64,000 nt of DNA, taken from positions 439,001-503,000 of the forward strand of contig JAOCPU010000013.1 in NCBI GenBank assembly GCA_035772785.1, read 5' to 3'. Made by a program: the position numbers and the translations under genes. Of the stretch, positions 12,127-23,672 are shown in pieces. The number at the start of each line of letters is the position of its first letter. Position 1 is the stretch's first letter. Under the pieces are notes generated by a model. The model searched no databases, was not told the origin of the DNA, and was given only the letters and a program-made list of their open reading frames with translations. Source of the DNA: Phlebiopsis flavidoalba. Lineage: Eukaryota; Basidiomycota; Agaricomycetes; Polyporales; Phanerochaetaceae.

Positions 12127-12930
12127 CTACTGTCCCGCGACCTGATCAGGGTCTGTGACCTTGTCCCAGTCCTGGGACGAGGCTTCTGATGGCGGACCTG
12201 CCCTCTTCGGGGCTGGTCTCTTGCTCTTGCTCCTCGACCTCTTTGGTCTCATCCGCATCTCCTGACTTTGACTTCAAAGGAGACTGAGGTGGACCTTACA
12301 TCCAAGTTGGTGAGATCCATGATGAACTGTACCCCTAGTCAGCGATGTTCAGAAGGATTTGTTGGTACACATACTGAGAAGACTTCTTGAGGAAGAGACT
12401 GCTGGTAGAGCATGATAAGCTCGACTGGCGTATGGGTAGACACGGAGAGACCCTGTAGAATGCGAGAGCCGCCGGAAGAGCGAAAGCAGGGCCTGGAGGT
12501 TCCGCGCTCAACAATTAGGCCATCGGATGACACACGGCAGACGCACCTTGAGTACACAACTGCTCTCCGAGGCCGGCCTTGCGACATGAAGTAGTTTCTC
12601 CTTTTCAGCAGTCGTCGTAGGCAGCGTCTCCGCCCGTATCTTTTCTAGCGCAGCACGGAGCTCTTCTGTGCGGTTTACCAGAGAGCTGTGTTGCGCCAGC
12701 CACCTTGGAGGCCGTCGCCGCCTTGTCTGCCCGCTTTTTGTCTTTCCCTATCCCGAGCATGGTTCAAATGAGCCGCGTGCCATCACCAGACGTCAGGACG
12801 ACTCACGCAGCTTCTTGCGGAACTCGACATCGTTCCGACGCTTGTAGTCAAAGTACACCGCGTATGCAAGCGCACCGCTGAGCACGGTCCCACCTGCAAC
12901 GGTGAGGATCGTCGACGTTCTTGAGGACAT
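12127..12930 (-). CDS. TOM20: Mitochondrial import receptor subunit TOM20
   Basis: TOM20 is the outer-membrane receptor that binds presequences. The minus-strand start at 12930 gives MSSRTSTILTVAGG, then a single N-terminal TM (VLSGALAYAVYF) and the basic DYKRRNDVEFRKKLR, followed by an intron with GTGAGT donor. The next exon is DKKRADKAATASKVAG. After it come EKIRAETLPTTTAEKE and the receptor-domain hallmark PVELIMLYQQSLPQEVF (about 12360-12430), then IMDLTNLDV (about 12310-12330). An acidic tail ETKEVEEQEQETSPEEG ends DWDKVTDPDQVAGQ with TAG at 12129-12127. Length and order match fungal TOM20. Two or three indels are visible in a gene expected to be important for growth, which points to sequence error. 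Confidence 0.85.
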
Positions 12931-13450
12931 GTTGGCCAGCGGCGTCGAGGACGTTTGGGAGCTTGCGGCCCTCCCCTAGACCGCGCAGCTCTCAGAAATC
13001 TCACCTCCGGGAATGCCGCGCCGAAAGCGCCTGCGCGAGCGAGCCAAGTTGGCGCTTGCCCCGCAACTCCCACGGATAGCGCGGCCGCAGGTCGGGTTCC
13101 TATAAGACAGCGTCTCAGCTTCAACATGCGGATGTCCGCAGCCCGTACACGTCTTGCTTCAGGACAACCACGACGACAGAGATGCTCGGTAAACGCGACA
13201 AGAACGAGGGCTTCATGATCATGTACTTGCGAGGAGGAGTCCTCGAGCGCGGCCCCTAGTCGCACTCTTTCCAGCAAGGATCCCTTGTACGGACCATGGG
13301 GTGAACATGGTACGCAATCGCGCATATATGTATGCTTTTAATGTCGCCCGAACTCATGTTCTGCACAGGCTCTGCCAAGTTCGAAAGACGCGGTCGGATT
13401 TGGGTACGTTACACACCGTCCATTAGGCCTACGGTGACGCTAATGAGTCT
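12931..13450. promoter_or_regulatory. Divergent upstream region of TOM20 and the AAA ATPase
   Basis: About 520 bases lie between the TOM20 start and the first supported segment of the AAA ATPase, so both promoters should be here. No clear TATA box was found. Long open frames exist because the stretch is GC-rich, but none resembles a protein family. Confidence 0.35.
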
Positions 13451-15296
13451 TCCGTAGTGTACGCAAGCTGCTGCGCGAGCTGTACCCCCCAAAACACTCC
13501 ATTATGTGCCATTCACGTACAGTGTCGACGTGTTAAGCTTCCCCAAGGCCTATGTACAGCCAATTTCGCCACCCCGGAGGTCATCTCCAATCGCGGTGTT
13601 CGTTCCGCTTGCCCGCAGATGGGTGAGAGCGCAGGAGTGCTCATCAACAACATTCGTTTTGGCGCCTTTAGCGTTGCTTGGGAGGTAAGAATTTTGTCTC
13701 TTTTGCTGAGGGGTAAACACGCTGACCTGGTCGTCAGAATTACGATTACGTTCTCTATGTGATACAAGTGAGTAGCTCCATTCGAGCGGGACTATCATCA
13801 ACGTTTAATGACTTGTGCAGTATCTCCACGGCATGTTCGACACTACGCAACATTTCCTCTTACATGAGGTGCTCCGAAGAGCCAGCACGCGCGCTGCTGC
13901 ACGCCGCTGGGTATCTGGACGAACGACCTCCACGAGGAAATTTATGTCTTCGACTCTGGATTCTGGTCGAAGGACGGTAATCTGTGGCGTGAGGTGCAGA
14001 AGGCCAACTGGGACGATGTCATTTTGGAAGAAAGTTTCAAGAAGAAACCTTCAGAAAGACGTTTTCGGCTTCTTTGACTCGGAGGAGCTCTACCAGAACC
14101 TCCAAATTCCCTGGAAGGTTTTGTTCAGTAGCCTTCGGAGAGTTGCACGCGTTCATGTATTTTTCAGCGTGGGATCATCATGTATGGCCCTCCAGGTTAG
14201 TGGGCTGGGTCCTTCCATACAACTGTCTCGCTTACCGGATTACAGGCAACGGCAAGACCATCAGCATGAAGGCGATCATGAAGGATGCTGATGCGAAGGG
14301 GTACGCTCCTCTTTACGTCAAATCCTTCCGCAGCTGGAAGGGTGAAGAGGGCGCAATGGTCGACGTCTTCAGCCATGCCAGGCGCATGTCACCTTGCGTA
14401 GTCATCTTGGAGGACTTAGACTCTTTGATCAATCCCCTCAACCGATCCTTCTTCTTGAATCAGTTGGATGGTCTGGAAAGTAACGATGGCCTGTTGGTCA
14501 TCGGAACGACAAACCACCTTGAGAACATCGACCCTGCTTTGGCGGAACCGCCCCAGTAGGTTCGACAGGAAGTTGTGAGTGTTCTTCGGCGTACTCTACT
14601 CCAATGACAACCGACCTCTGATGTTCGACCCACATAGCCGCTTCGACGACCCCAGCCGTGAGGAGCGCAAGCTTTACGTCAGTACTGGCAGGGCAAGCTC
14701 AAGTCCAACAAGGACATTGAATTCCCAGACAGTCTTGTGGACGAGATCGCAGACGCCACGAACAGATTTAGTTTTGCGTTCCTGAAAGAGGTCTTGTAAG
14801 CCCAAACCCTATTCACATCTTTCCCATGCCTCACTAATTATTCATAGCGTATCCACCCTCGTCATCCTTGCCGGTGTGGAGGACGGCGACGACAAACCCT
14901 CGTTCAAGGATGAGCTAAACAAGCAGATTGCGGCTTTGAGGAAAACAAATCAACCATTCGCGCCACCGAAGAACTGCGCACGACGCGCGGCGAGTTGCCG
15001 GGCGCGTGGTCCTCCAGGCCCACGCAGATTCCCAAACTCTCCGAGCGGGATAACTTCGAGGCTCGCGTTACCAACCAGCCCCGTATTTGGACAGCTGATC
15101 CCGGTCTCGGGCAGCGCCCGCGCTCGCTCATGCCTGGAGAGCTGCCCTCTGGTGATGGCAACCCAGAGGAGACGAAAGATGGGCGGGATTTGAGGGGCAA
15201 GGGCGATGGCTGCCGCCGCTCTTGGGCGGTCTTTCCTCTTCTGAGCGTCCGCTGCTGGACGCGCTCGCTTGGACTGTACGGCTGTACGATAAGTAG
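13451..15296 (+). CDS. BCS1-like AAA-family ATPase
   Basis: The first supported segments are VLINNIRFGAFSVAWE (about 13635-13685) and YDYVLYVI, each bounded by GT-AG introns. They are followed by LHGMFDTTQHFLLHE and IYVFDSGFWSKDGNLWREVQ. The linker DVFGFFDSEELYQNLQIPWK leads into MYGPPGNGKT (Walker A, interrupted by intron 14196-14245). Then come VVILEDLDSL (Walker B), IGTTNHLENIDPAL (sensor 1) and SRFDDPSREERKLY (arginine-finger and sensor-2 region), followed by FSFAFLKEV. This matches a fungal family of single-domain AAA ATPases related to BCS1 and to bacterial YjoB-like proteins; its cellular job is not established. The C-terminal 130 residues are low-complexity and change frame. The start is uncertain and the stop is tentatively TAG at 15294-15296. 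Confidence 0.75.
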
Positions 15297-15925
15297 TGAC
15301 TAGGTGCGGATTCCTCGTGTACTGGAAATTTGGATTCATCTCTTGCAATCATCGCCCGTCACTCAGTTATGAAGACCCCCACACCGCCTAGCGCCAGTTT
15401 ACATGTGCAAACGAGCTGGTATCTCTCCATTAGCTCAATAAGGCAAGTATGCATCTCGTTTCATTCTTCTGGTTCAGCTAACGCTGGGGCTGGTCCCATG
15501 TCGTCTGCCTGCCACCCCCCGTATGACAGCGTATGTCATACGCTGCAACGGTGGTATCTTTGTCGCACGAGAACCTATTGAACTCTGTCTAATTTTGCAG
15601 GCACACCTTCCTCGACGACTGGGCCGGACCGCCTTCATTGATCCAGCACCCACAGGAGCGGTACCGCACGTACCATCTTGGCGGAGAGGGGTCGCCACCT
15701 CCCGATCAGCCCCTGGGCCGCTGTGACCCTAGCCACGGCTGCCGCATCTCCATACTACTGACGGTCAATCACACCCGTCCCGCAACTGCTCTGTATAAGG
15801 CGCACATACTGACGCCATGCAGCTCTATCGCTTGTCCTTGTACCCCCATTGTGTTCCCCGCTCGTGTGCAACGTAGAGGTTGACCCCAGCGCTCTTTACA
15901 CCCTCCCACGGCCCCCTGGCCCGCC
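15297..15925. promoter_or_regulatory. Upstream region of the GH79 gene
   Basis: This 629-base stretch precedes the signal-peptide ATG. A TATA-like TGTATAAGG at about 15790-15798 lies about 130 bases before the start. Open frames here have no recognisable product. Confidence 0.4.
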
Positions 15926-18119
15926 ATGTTTCGCTCGTTCGCTCCTCCTGGCCTCCCTGGTCGGCTCTACACTCGCCGCAGTGTGCAAGTCACCCCACCT
16001 GCTGGCCCCGCCAGGCGATAACGTCACCGCTGTCTATTCAAACTTCTTTGGCATCTCGCTCGAGCTATTCTTTTATAAAATTATTACTTTGGCAACGACT
16101 CGTCCTCAATCCCGCAGCCCATGGCTGAACTACCTGAACGCGCTTCACAACAGGAGCTCAGACCGCCCCGTGCGCGCTGCGCCTGGTGGGAGGCAAACTC
16201 TATGGACAGCTCGACCTACGTTCCCGACCAACAGGAGAATCATCAAGTTCACCGACCCGAACGCGAATGTGAACGGACAGCCGGTGTCATACGGCTCTGT
16301 TACTTTTCGATGTCATGAGAGACTACCAGTACAAAAATCAACACTGTCCAGTGGCGTTATCGGTGCGTGCGGCTGATTTTGTGCCTAATTCGAAACTCGG
16401 ATGCTCAGCTATACTACAATAGGCCTTAGCTTGCGTGACCCCAACAACACCAATATTCCGTTGGAGGCCGGGGATGCAAACAAGTATCTTGGAGATGATC
16501 TTGATGCCTTCTTGCTTGGGAAAAACGTATGCATCGAGCCTTGCATTTGCTGTTATCCTTCTGTTGCCTAATCCTTCGTCTATAGGAACCTGACTTGTAC
16601 ACCTCACATGGCCAATAGACCGGGGCAAGGCAACATACACTGTGTATGATTATGTCGGGCGTGTGAGTGATAAAGCATTTCACGTCATTATTCCCGTTCA
16701 TCGAGCTCAATGAATTCATGGGGACTACTGGGTGGCATTTAACAACCTCGCTCACACGCCTCAGGCGACGACCGTCCTCAATTTGGATAAGATCGCTGGG
16801 ACCCAACAATTTGCTGCGCTTGGGTAAGTGCACCCACTACGCCTCGGGATTTGATCTCGCGAGAAGTTCGATTGGCTCTGTTGCGCGCCTGCGACACTCT
16901 TGAAAACTCAAAATCATCGGGAGTGGGAATGGGCTCAGGGCACAAGGGACTGATTAGTGATTGACTTTCTCCCAGAACCGTTGATCGGCAGTTTCTCACG
17001 TCTGGCTGGTACGATGACTTCAAGACGCAATTTGAAGTATATTACCCTTCAACACTACCCTCAAAACAAGTATGTCGTTGCTCGACAAACACATAAATGT
17101 ACACACAATCTGATGTTTATTCCAGCTGTATTTCGGCTCCTACATGTACCACCTCGACTACTACATGTCTCACACACCAACACCGTCAACCTCGCCAAAT
17201 GGCAAGAACCCGGCCTGCAAATCATCGCGTCCACGCCTGCAGACCAGCGCAAGCCCGTGCTCATGGATGAAATTCAAACTCTGCCTCATGCGGTGGTATC
17301 CCGAGTCCGACATGTTCGGTATGGCTCTCTGGACCGCCGACTACGCGCTGTGGCAGATGGCGGGGAGCGTCGGCTACTCAGGCGCGTACCTCCACACCCG
17401 CGAGCGCGGTGTCACATACAACCTCTTTGATCCACCCGCCGGGGCCGCCGGCGGGCCCGGCGCATGGGGAGACACATGCGAACTGGTATGCCATGCTCGC
17501 GGGTCAACTGAAGCGCTGCAGGCGTTGAATGGCAGCAAAGTCGTCGATCTCGGCCTCAGCAGACTCGATCACGGATTACTCTGCTGTGACGGCGGGGTAC
17601 GCGGTCTACGACCCCCAGTCGTCGAATGTCCACAGCCGCGCTCGCGTTGTTCAATTATGCGAACATGTCGATGCAGAGTACGGACTTTGACGTTCCTGCA
17701 TCGGTCTTCAATGGTGGCCGCCGATAGCGGCTCTGTTCTGGTCCGCTACCTTACTGCAACCAACTGCAACTGAGACGACAAATATGACAAACACCTGGGG
17801 ACAACCAAACCTACGCGGGAAATCCGGAGATGGAACCATGGTTCCACTGCATCTACCCAAGTAGGTCCGACAAAGACATACTCCTGTGCCAACGGCTGTA
17901 CAGTGCAGGTCCCAGGTCCCCGGAATGGCCGTTGTATTTGTTGGCGGCGTTTCTACAACATCTGGGTTCGAATGGCTCTGCAAACGGTACGCAGACCGCC
18001 CAGGGCTCTGCGAAGACAAACAAAGATACGCAGAACAGGAGCAGCATCTGTGACTCTTCCGTGGGGGTGGCTCTCCTCCATCGAGCATTGCATTAGCTTC
18101 GCTGCTTTGGCTCTCGTGA
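15926..18119 (+). CDS. Secreted glycoside hydrolase family 79-type beta-glucuronidase-like protein
   Basis: The ATG at 15926 opens a signal peptide (MFRSFA then LLASLVGSTLAA). GDNVTAVYSNFFGISLE, MDSSTYVPDQQE, FTDPNANVNGQPVSYGS and SLRDPNNTNIPLEAGDANKY follow, as in fungal GH79 enzymes that remove glucuronic acid from cell-wall glycans. The acid/base signature NEP is split by an intron (donor about 16528, acceptor about 16585). The segment PVLMDEIQTLPHAG (about 17255-17295) holds the likely nucleophile Glu, and ALWTADYALWQMAG follows. The C-terminal beta-domain is recognisable (AVYDPQSSNVHSRA). A Ser/Thr/Gly-rich stretch (GSNGSANGTQTAQGSAKTN) and a hydrophobic end suggest a GPI anchor, with TGA at 18117-18119. 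There are many frame changes. Confidence 0.8.
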
Positions 18120-20560
18120 CGCTCTTTAATTGGATGACCTTGCTGTTAAATTCATTTTGTTTAGTCTTGGATCAGATACCCTCCATATTTCATGTGCTGT
18201 CATCGCAATAGACATTTTAAGTCATCGCTGCTGTCGTTTGTGACTATTGAACATCGTCGTGTCTTGCAAGTATGTAGATAAACACATGCATAGACTACGT
18301 GTCATGCTGATGGTGGACTTTTTGGAGTCCTACGTATTTCTTGATATGACACCCACACATATAAAAAACGGTCTTCATGTCGTTGTACTGATATTCATTA
18401 CTGAAATATCACGTGGACTCTCAGTATATGAATGTGGTTAGAGATAACTACGCGTCAATAGCATGCCGCTAATGCGAGAGGCAGATCATGGCCAGCTGAC
18501 ATTTTGGACGTGAAGACCCCCACCCGGTACCGCTGCTATAAAATGTAAACCGCTGACGATCAGCGGCAAACAATCAAGTTTGCAGTTGGTGTGACTGACT
18601 CTCTAGCATTGTTTGTCGATATTGTGGCAAAAGCGTTGTGGCGTCACTAACCAAGATCATCTTGAAGCACTAGTTTCACGGTTAGTTGATGTGGCTTTCA
18701 TCTCGGGCCCGTGTCTGTTTATGTGGCACCGGGTGTAATGGCGTGAGCCGTATCATCCGCATTAATCTGATCATTTTCAACCGATCGTTTTTGTGATTCT
18801 GAACTTCAAGGTTGGTTCGGACTTATGATATTGAGTTATTTACAGCACAGACTTCGAAAGGTAGAGACGCCACCTGAAAGCAGTTTAAACGGTTCAAATG
18901 CTGGTCACGGATCTGGACGTTCGACTTTGAATTTCACGGCATTCCCACGTTTCGACCTGTGCATAGTTTAAGACCCCGATTATACGCTTTTACGCAAATA
19001 TAATCTTCGTGCTCACGGGCATATTTAAAAGTCTCCCGCAGTTCAATGCTACTCCAACTCAAAACATTATGAAAAGATCCGGTGGCGGGCCCGGGGTCCT
19101 ATTATCACAGGTAGACGGGTTGTGAAATGACCCACAACCAGATCCAAATAGTCATCGACGTACAATCAGAGACGACAACCCAACCAGAATGTGATATACA
19201 GAGCGCGCACCCAAAATTCAATCCTTTATTTCGCGGAATTGCGCCACGCTTCCACCCCCAGGGTCCCCGACTGCAACGGTGTAGATGCCAGTAGCAAGTC
19301 CCCGCGCGGGTCCATGTGATTTCTGAGACTCCGATGCCCGCCGCAGAGGGCTCAAAAGCGACGTTCAAAAGCAACGGACCTGTTCACGCGGGCCGAAACA
19401 CGCAGCCACAACATTACACATAAAACGTGGGCCGCCCGCCTTCGTCGGCAAGCTCTCCTCTGGTAGCATGAAGGGACTAGCTCATGCGTGTTGTTTTCTT
19501 GGGGCCGATGTGAACGCGATACCGGTTGTCTGAGAGGGTTGGCCCACGTGGGTGTAGCGCCGGCACCGAGCCGGTTTACCGCCGGCCCGAGGCTGAGCTG
19601 TGGCACTGCCGACCCGTGTGGTGGGAGGTCATGGGTGCTCGAGCATCCGGAGAACATCCATGGTTTCGAACGAAGTTTCGCGTTCCAGTATGATCTGAAG
19701 TCACGTTTAGTCAGTGCCGGGCTCTGGATAGGATGGACAGCTCACCTGTGCGCTCACATGAACGGCGACCGCAAAGGGGAGAATTCGTGGAAGACAATGA
19801 ATAATTTCGTTGGAACGGCCTCCCTAAACTACTGCTACAGGTAGTTGAAATCGGTATCGTTCAGTAGGGCATTAGAGATTGTGGCCTGATCCTAAAGCTG
19901 GAAGTAAATAGTCGGGATACACAGGCGGTTCGAGGTGGAACTTTCGGGCGAGACGAGACTCGGGGCACTGGGGCGGGGGACAGCGTGGTAGTGATAATAC
20001 GATACATGATCATTGCTAGCGTGAGAGCAACGGGTTTTTTTGGGGTTATTTTTATCTTTGAGTTTTGTTCAGCGCAACGTACAAGTTCGAGCGTTGGTTA
20101 TGCGCACAACCGTGGTGATATGCGATATACAAACATTGAGGAGGTCCATGACTAATAGATGGGCTTGTAGGGTATAGGACTTGTCGACGGTTCATTTGGG
20201 TCGAACATCTAGCCTTAGCTAGAGCGCCACATGCCTGAAATGCCGTTAGTCGAGACGAGAGGAAGAGAAGCGCGAAAAAATCTCAACTGCTCAGGAATCC
20301 GCTGTGCTTCTGTAAGATGTTCAGAGCGTAGCTGCATACGGAATTACCCCACGACTATGGCTATCGTCCACTGGTGGATTACTCAAAACTCGTCATCGTC
20401 ATCGTCAGCATCGGTCTATATGTCTAATCGCGCCGGGATCGAGGCATCCGCATCCTGTCGCGTTCCGCGTACGAGGCGCGGCGCATCGCCGCCGCAGACA
20501 CCTTGTCCAAGTGCTTTATAACCGCGTATGAATTTTTGCGGTTCTGACCATTGGGTCTAC
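18120..20560. other. Gene-poor stretch, nothing recognised
   Basis: About 2.4 kb without a recognisable coding segment. An open frame around 19488-19844 (+) was read, but its translation shows no domain, repeat or splice pattern. Short A/T-rich intervals occur near 18340-18370 and 18990-19030. Confidence 0.4.
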
Positions 20561-22990
20561 CTGAGCCCAAAGGTCCCGATAGGAATCACGCGTAGGGACT
20601 TCGCTAGTCCGTGGCACCTGGCCAATTATCGACTGGAAATGCCGGGTCAGATGGCTTGTACGACCAACGTGTAATAATGAACCAACCTCTGGTTTCCTCA
20701 TCGGGATCCACTAGAGTCCGTGGACTCGTCGTAATACGCTGATGCTTCTGCGGCAGAGCTCTCATCCTCCTCCGGAATTGTCCTATTCTGGCCCTTTTGC
20801 CTATTAACGAATGACCGCCGGCCGCGCCGTCCTTCTTCCACGCGCTCCTATGGCTCGGCATACTCGCCGCGACGAGCCGCAAGATCTCAGCCTCGTGCGC
20901 GCGTCGCCACGGGCTCATCCTCATCATCCTCGTCCCTGAGCTCGCGCCGCCTCCTCAACGTCACGCCGTTTGACGTCCGGCGGCGACAGAACGGAGTCAC
21001 GCATGTTCTGCGCGCGCGCGCGGTCCGAGATCGTGTCGAGCGCGAGCACCCGCCGCACGGTTGACGGGTGCCGGCAAACGACGCCGGGCGCAACGTAGAC
21101 AGCGATGAGGGCAATCCCGAGCCACTCGCATGTCGGGAGCGGTTGGGCCGCCGCGCGAGGCGGATAGGCTCCTGGATCGGTACCTCCGGGAGAGGCTCGG
21201 CAGGGGCGGTTGTGCGCCGTCCAATTCATCTCCGAGGGTCTCGCTTTCCATGTCAAATACTTCCGCTGAATGGACACGTTCAGAAATACGGCACTACGCA
21301 TGATTGACACACTAGCTCTCTCAACCTTCAGGTATGTCCCGCTTGGAAGCGAGGACTTCGGTGACGAGGTGGCGATGATGGTCACGTTCCGGTTTGACGT
21401 CAAAAGTGACTTTCCGTTTACCTTTGGGTCAAAATGAAAAAAGGAGTGGTAGTCGGCTCCTTTGGCGGGAGAATAAAAAAACTGCCCAGTGTGACCGTCG
21501 CTAATTATAAAGGCGCGCCGTTGGGCACAGGAGAACCAGGCTCTTTGACAGCGTCGACATCACCGTTAGCCTTGGGCTTCTTGATGGCACTCTTGCTCGC
21601 CCGGGGCGATCGCCCACGGGGAACAGCACTTGTACTGGGACTGGGACCGTCGTCCTGCACCTCGTCCTCGTTCGCTTCTTCTGGGTACAGGCGGAGGTAT
21701 GCGCGCAGCCTCGACGTGAGCGCCGATGTCCATCATGTACTTGAAACTCGTCGCAGTGTCGATAGACTCGTCCATGTTCCGCCTGTACGCCTCGCGGATC
21801 TCCGTCTCACCGGCGATGGGCATTCCGAGCGTTTTCGAGGACGCCGTCGAGGGCGAGTCCCCCGACGGCCGACCCGTGTCGAGCGCGAGGATGTCCCGGG
21901 GGAGACCTCACGCCGACGGGGGGCGCATCGCATCTTGCAGCGTGGAGGTGGCGAGGGAGGCCGAAAGCGCGGATGGTGCGGGCGCCGATGATCGTGACGC
22001 ATGTCTCGGAGGCGGGCTTGGGGTGGGGACAAAGTCGGGTTACTCGTACGGATGCCGCGGGACCTCTGCCCCTGCTGCTTGCTCCGCCGCGACCTAAGCC
22101 CCAATGCGAGGGACAGGGACATCCCCCTCCTCGAGTCTCTGAACTGTTGTGCTTAAAGTTGGCCCATAGGTGCTCCACATCCTGCTTCAGCTTCGTCTCG
22201 ATAGCTTGCACCTCAGCGACTTTCTCCTGCAGTACCTTCCTCATAAGTACTCCTCGGTGGATGCCCGCAGCTTCTCCGATTCCGCTGTCGCAAGAGAGGA
22301 TAAATGTGTGAAAATCGGATGAGTTGGGGTAAACGGTGGGGGTGGGAAGAGTTCCGGGAGATGAGGGAGTATACTTTCCGGGAGCGTCGGACTACTTGGT
22401 CGGGCGGACTGAGGGGTGATAGGAACGCACGCCCATCGTTCACGGGCGGCAGCTCGCCAGTAGGGACCACGATGCCAAATATTGTAGAGTAGTGTGGCGA
22501 CGCTGCTGGCTGCTTCCTCCAGGCAGTTGCAGTCTGTTAGTGACGATGGTCAGAATTGGTCGAATATATGCTACTCGGCGAGGACTCTTCGCCTCGTCCT
22601 GAAGAGATTTTTCAAGAATTGCCATCTCTCAGGACGAAGAGGCAAAGTCGATATTACAATTGGATGAGAGTACGCACCAGAGGCATCCTTGGAAACTTCT
22701 ATCCACCCATCCGCGCTCCTGAGTACTTCTTTCTCGACCCATTCCTCCGTCGGCAGGACAGGTCCCTCGCCACTCTCGACACCGGGCAAAATAATTTGCG
22801 ATACGCGATAAACAATTGTCTGGCAGATAAGGCAGGTCAATGTGACGCTGCGGACTGCCTGGGTCTCTCTTCCCCCCTCTGTCTAGGGCTGTACTGAAGG
22901 GCCCTTGTTCCGCAATGTAAGCTGTATGTGTGTCTATAGAAGTAAAAATGGGGAGAAAACCGCCCGCGGGGGATGAGTTCAATCCTAGGC
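20561..22990 (-). CDS. Possible unrecognised minus-strand gene or genes
   Basis: Several minus-strand segments look protein-like but could not be assigned. One, at about 22090-22244, is a heptad-like stretch (VLQEKVAEVQAIETKLKQD, then VEHLWANFKHNSSE), probably coiled coil. Another, at about 21730-21823, reads ETEIREAYRRNMDESIDTAT and SFKYMMDIGAHVEA, followed in a second frame by an acidic, Ser/Pro-rich tract. A third, at about 21110-21150, includes a hydrophobic stretch (LGIALIAVYVAPGVV) that could be one TM helix, then an Arg/Asp-rich C-terminal part. A fourth, at about 22640-22840, reads EEWVEKEVLRSADGWIEVSK. These may belong to one membrane protein or two genes. Frames shift between segments and the bounds are only the outer limits of these pieces. 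Confidence 0.3.
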
Positions 22991-23672
22991 CTTGAGAAAA
23001 ATAGAATGCTGGTACATACGGACGCGGACACCCTCCTCATCCACATATACGGGTATAAACGAGCTATCCATGGGGCTTCCTGGGGCGTGCCCGGCGGGGG
23101 CGCGGGGTGTATCCGTACGTTCATGGGTGTTCAGCAAACATTTGCATGCGTAGCTCGACGGACGACCGCTATCGGCCATGGCGAGCGGGGATGGTTTGCG
23201 GGCGCAGATGCTAAGCGCAGCGGAAACGGTTCAGCGCGAGGCGCGCGAGATGGTGGTAGGACGCAAGAGGTGTTGGCGGTTACATAAAGTCGAGTTGAGA
23301 CAGGACGGGAGCCCTCTGCACAAAAATGACCCAAGTGTTTTACCACGAACAAACGCCGGTGCCCGTATTCCGGATAAGGATATCTCTCTGTATTTTTCTA
23401 CACGCGCAACATAACCCCCAACGCGTCATGGAGACCCGCATGACCGCCCCTATGACACCAATACCCTGCACACGCTGCAGCAGCCAACGGTCTCCCTCAC
23501 ATCGCAGCTCGACACATCGGAGGCCCGCAAGGCCACTGCTCCCGCGAGTTATGACCCCCACTCAGCCAGCCTCACCGCACCGGAATCAGATGTCTTGCAG
23601 CACACATAGAGAGAAAGATACTTGTTCCGGCCGCGGTCATAGTACACTGCCATGCGTCGAGGTATCACCGTT
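22991..23672. other. Intergenic, nothing recognised
   Basis: About 680 bases lie between the unassigned minus-strand segments and the stop codon of the CLPTM1 homologue. Short open frames on both strands have no recognisable content. Confidence 0.35.

Noticed and set aside
1..18119. Possible biosynthetic gene cluster (transporter, GST, hydrolase)
   Set aside because: No polyketide synthase, peptide synthetase, terpene cyclase or other backbone enzyme is present, and chitin synthase, TOM20 and the SET gene do not fit such a cluster.
18880..18905. B-box-like GGTTCAAAT as a tRNA gene
   Set aside because: No matching A box, acceptor stem or anticodon arm could be folded around it. No convincing tRNA was seen anywhere in the window.
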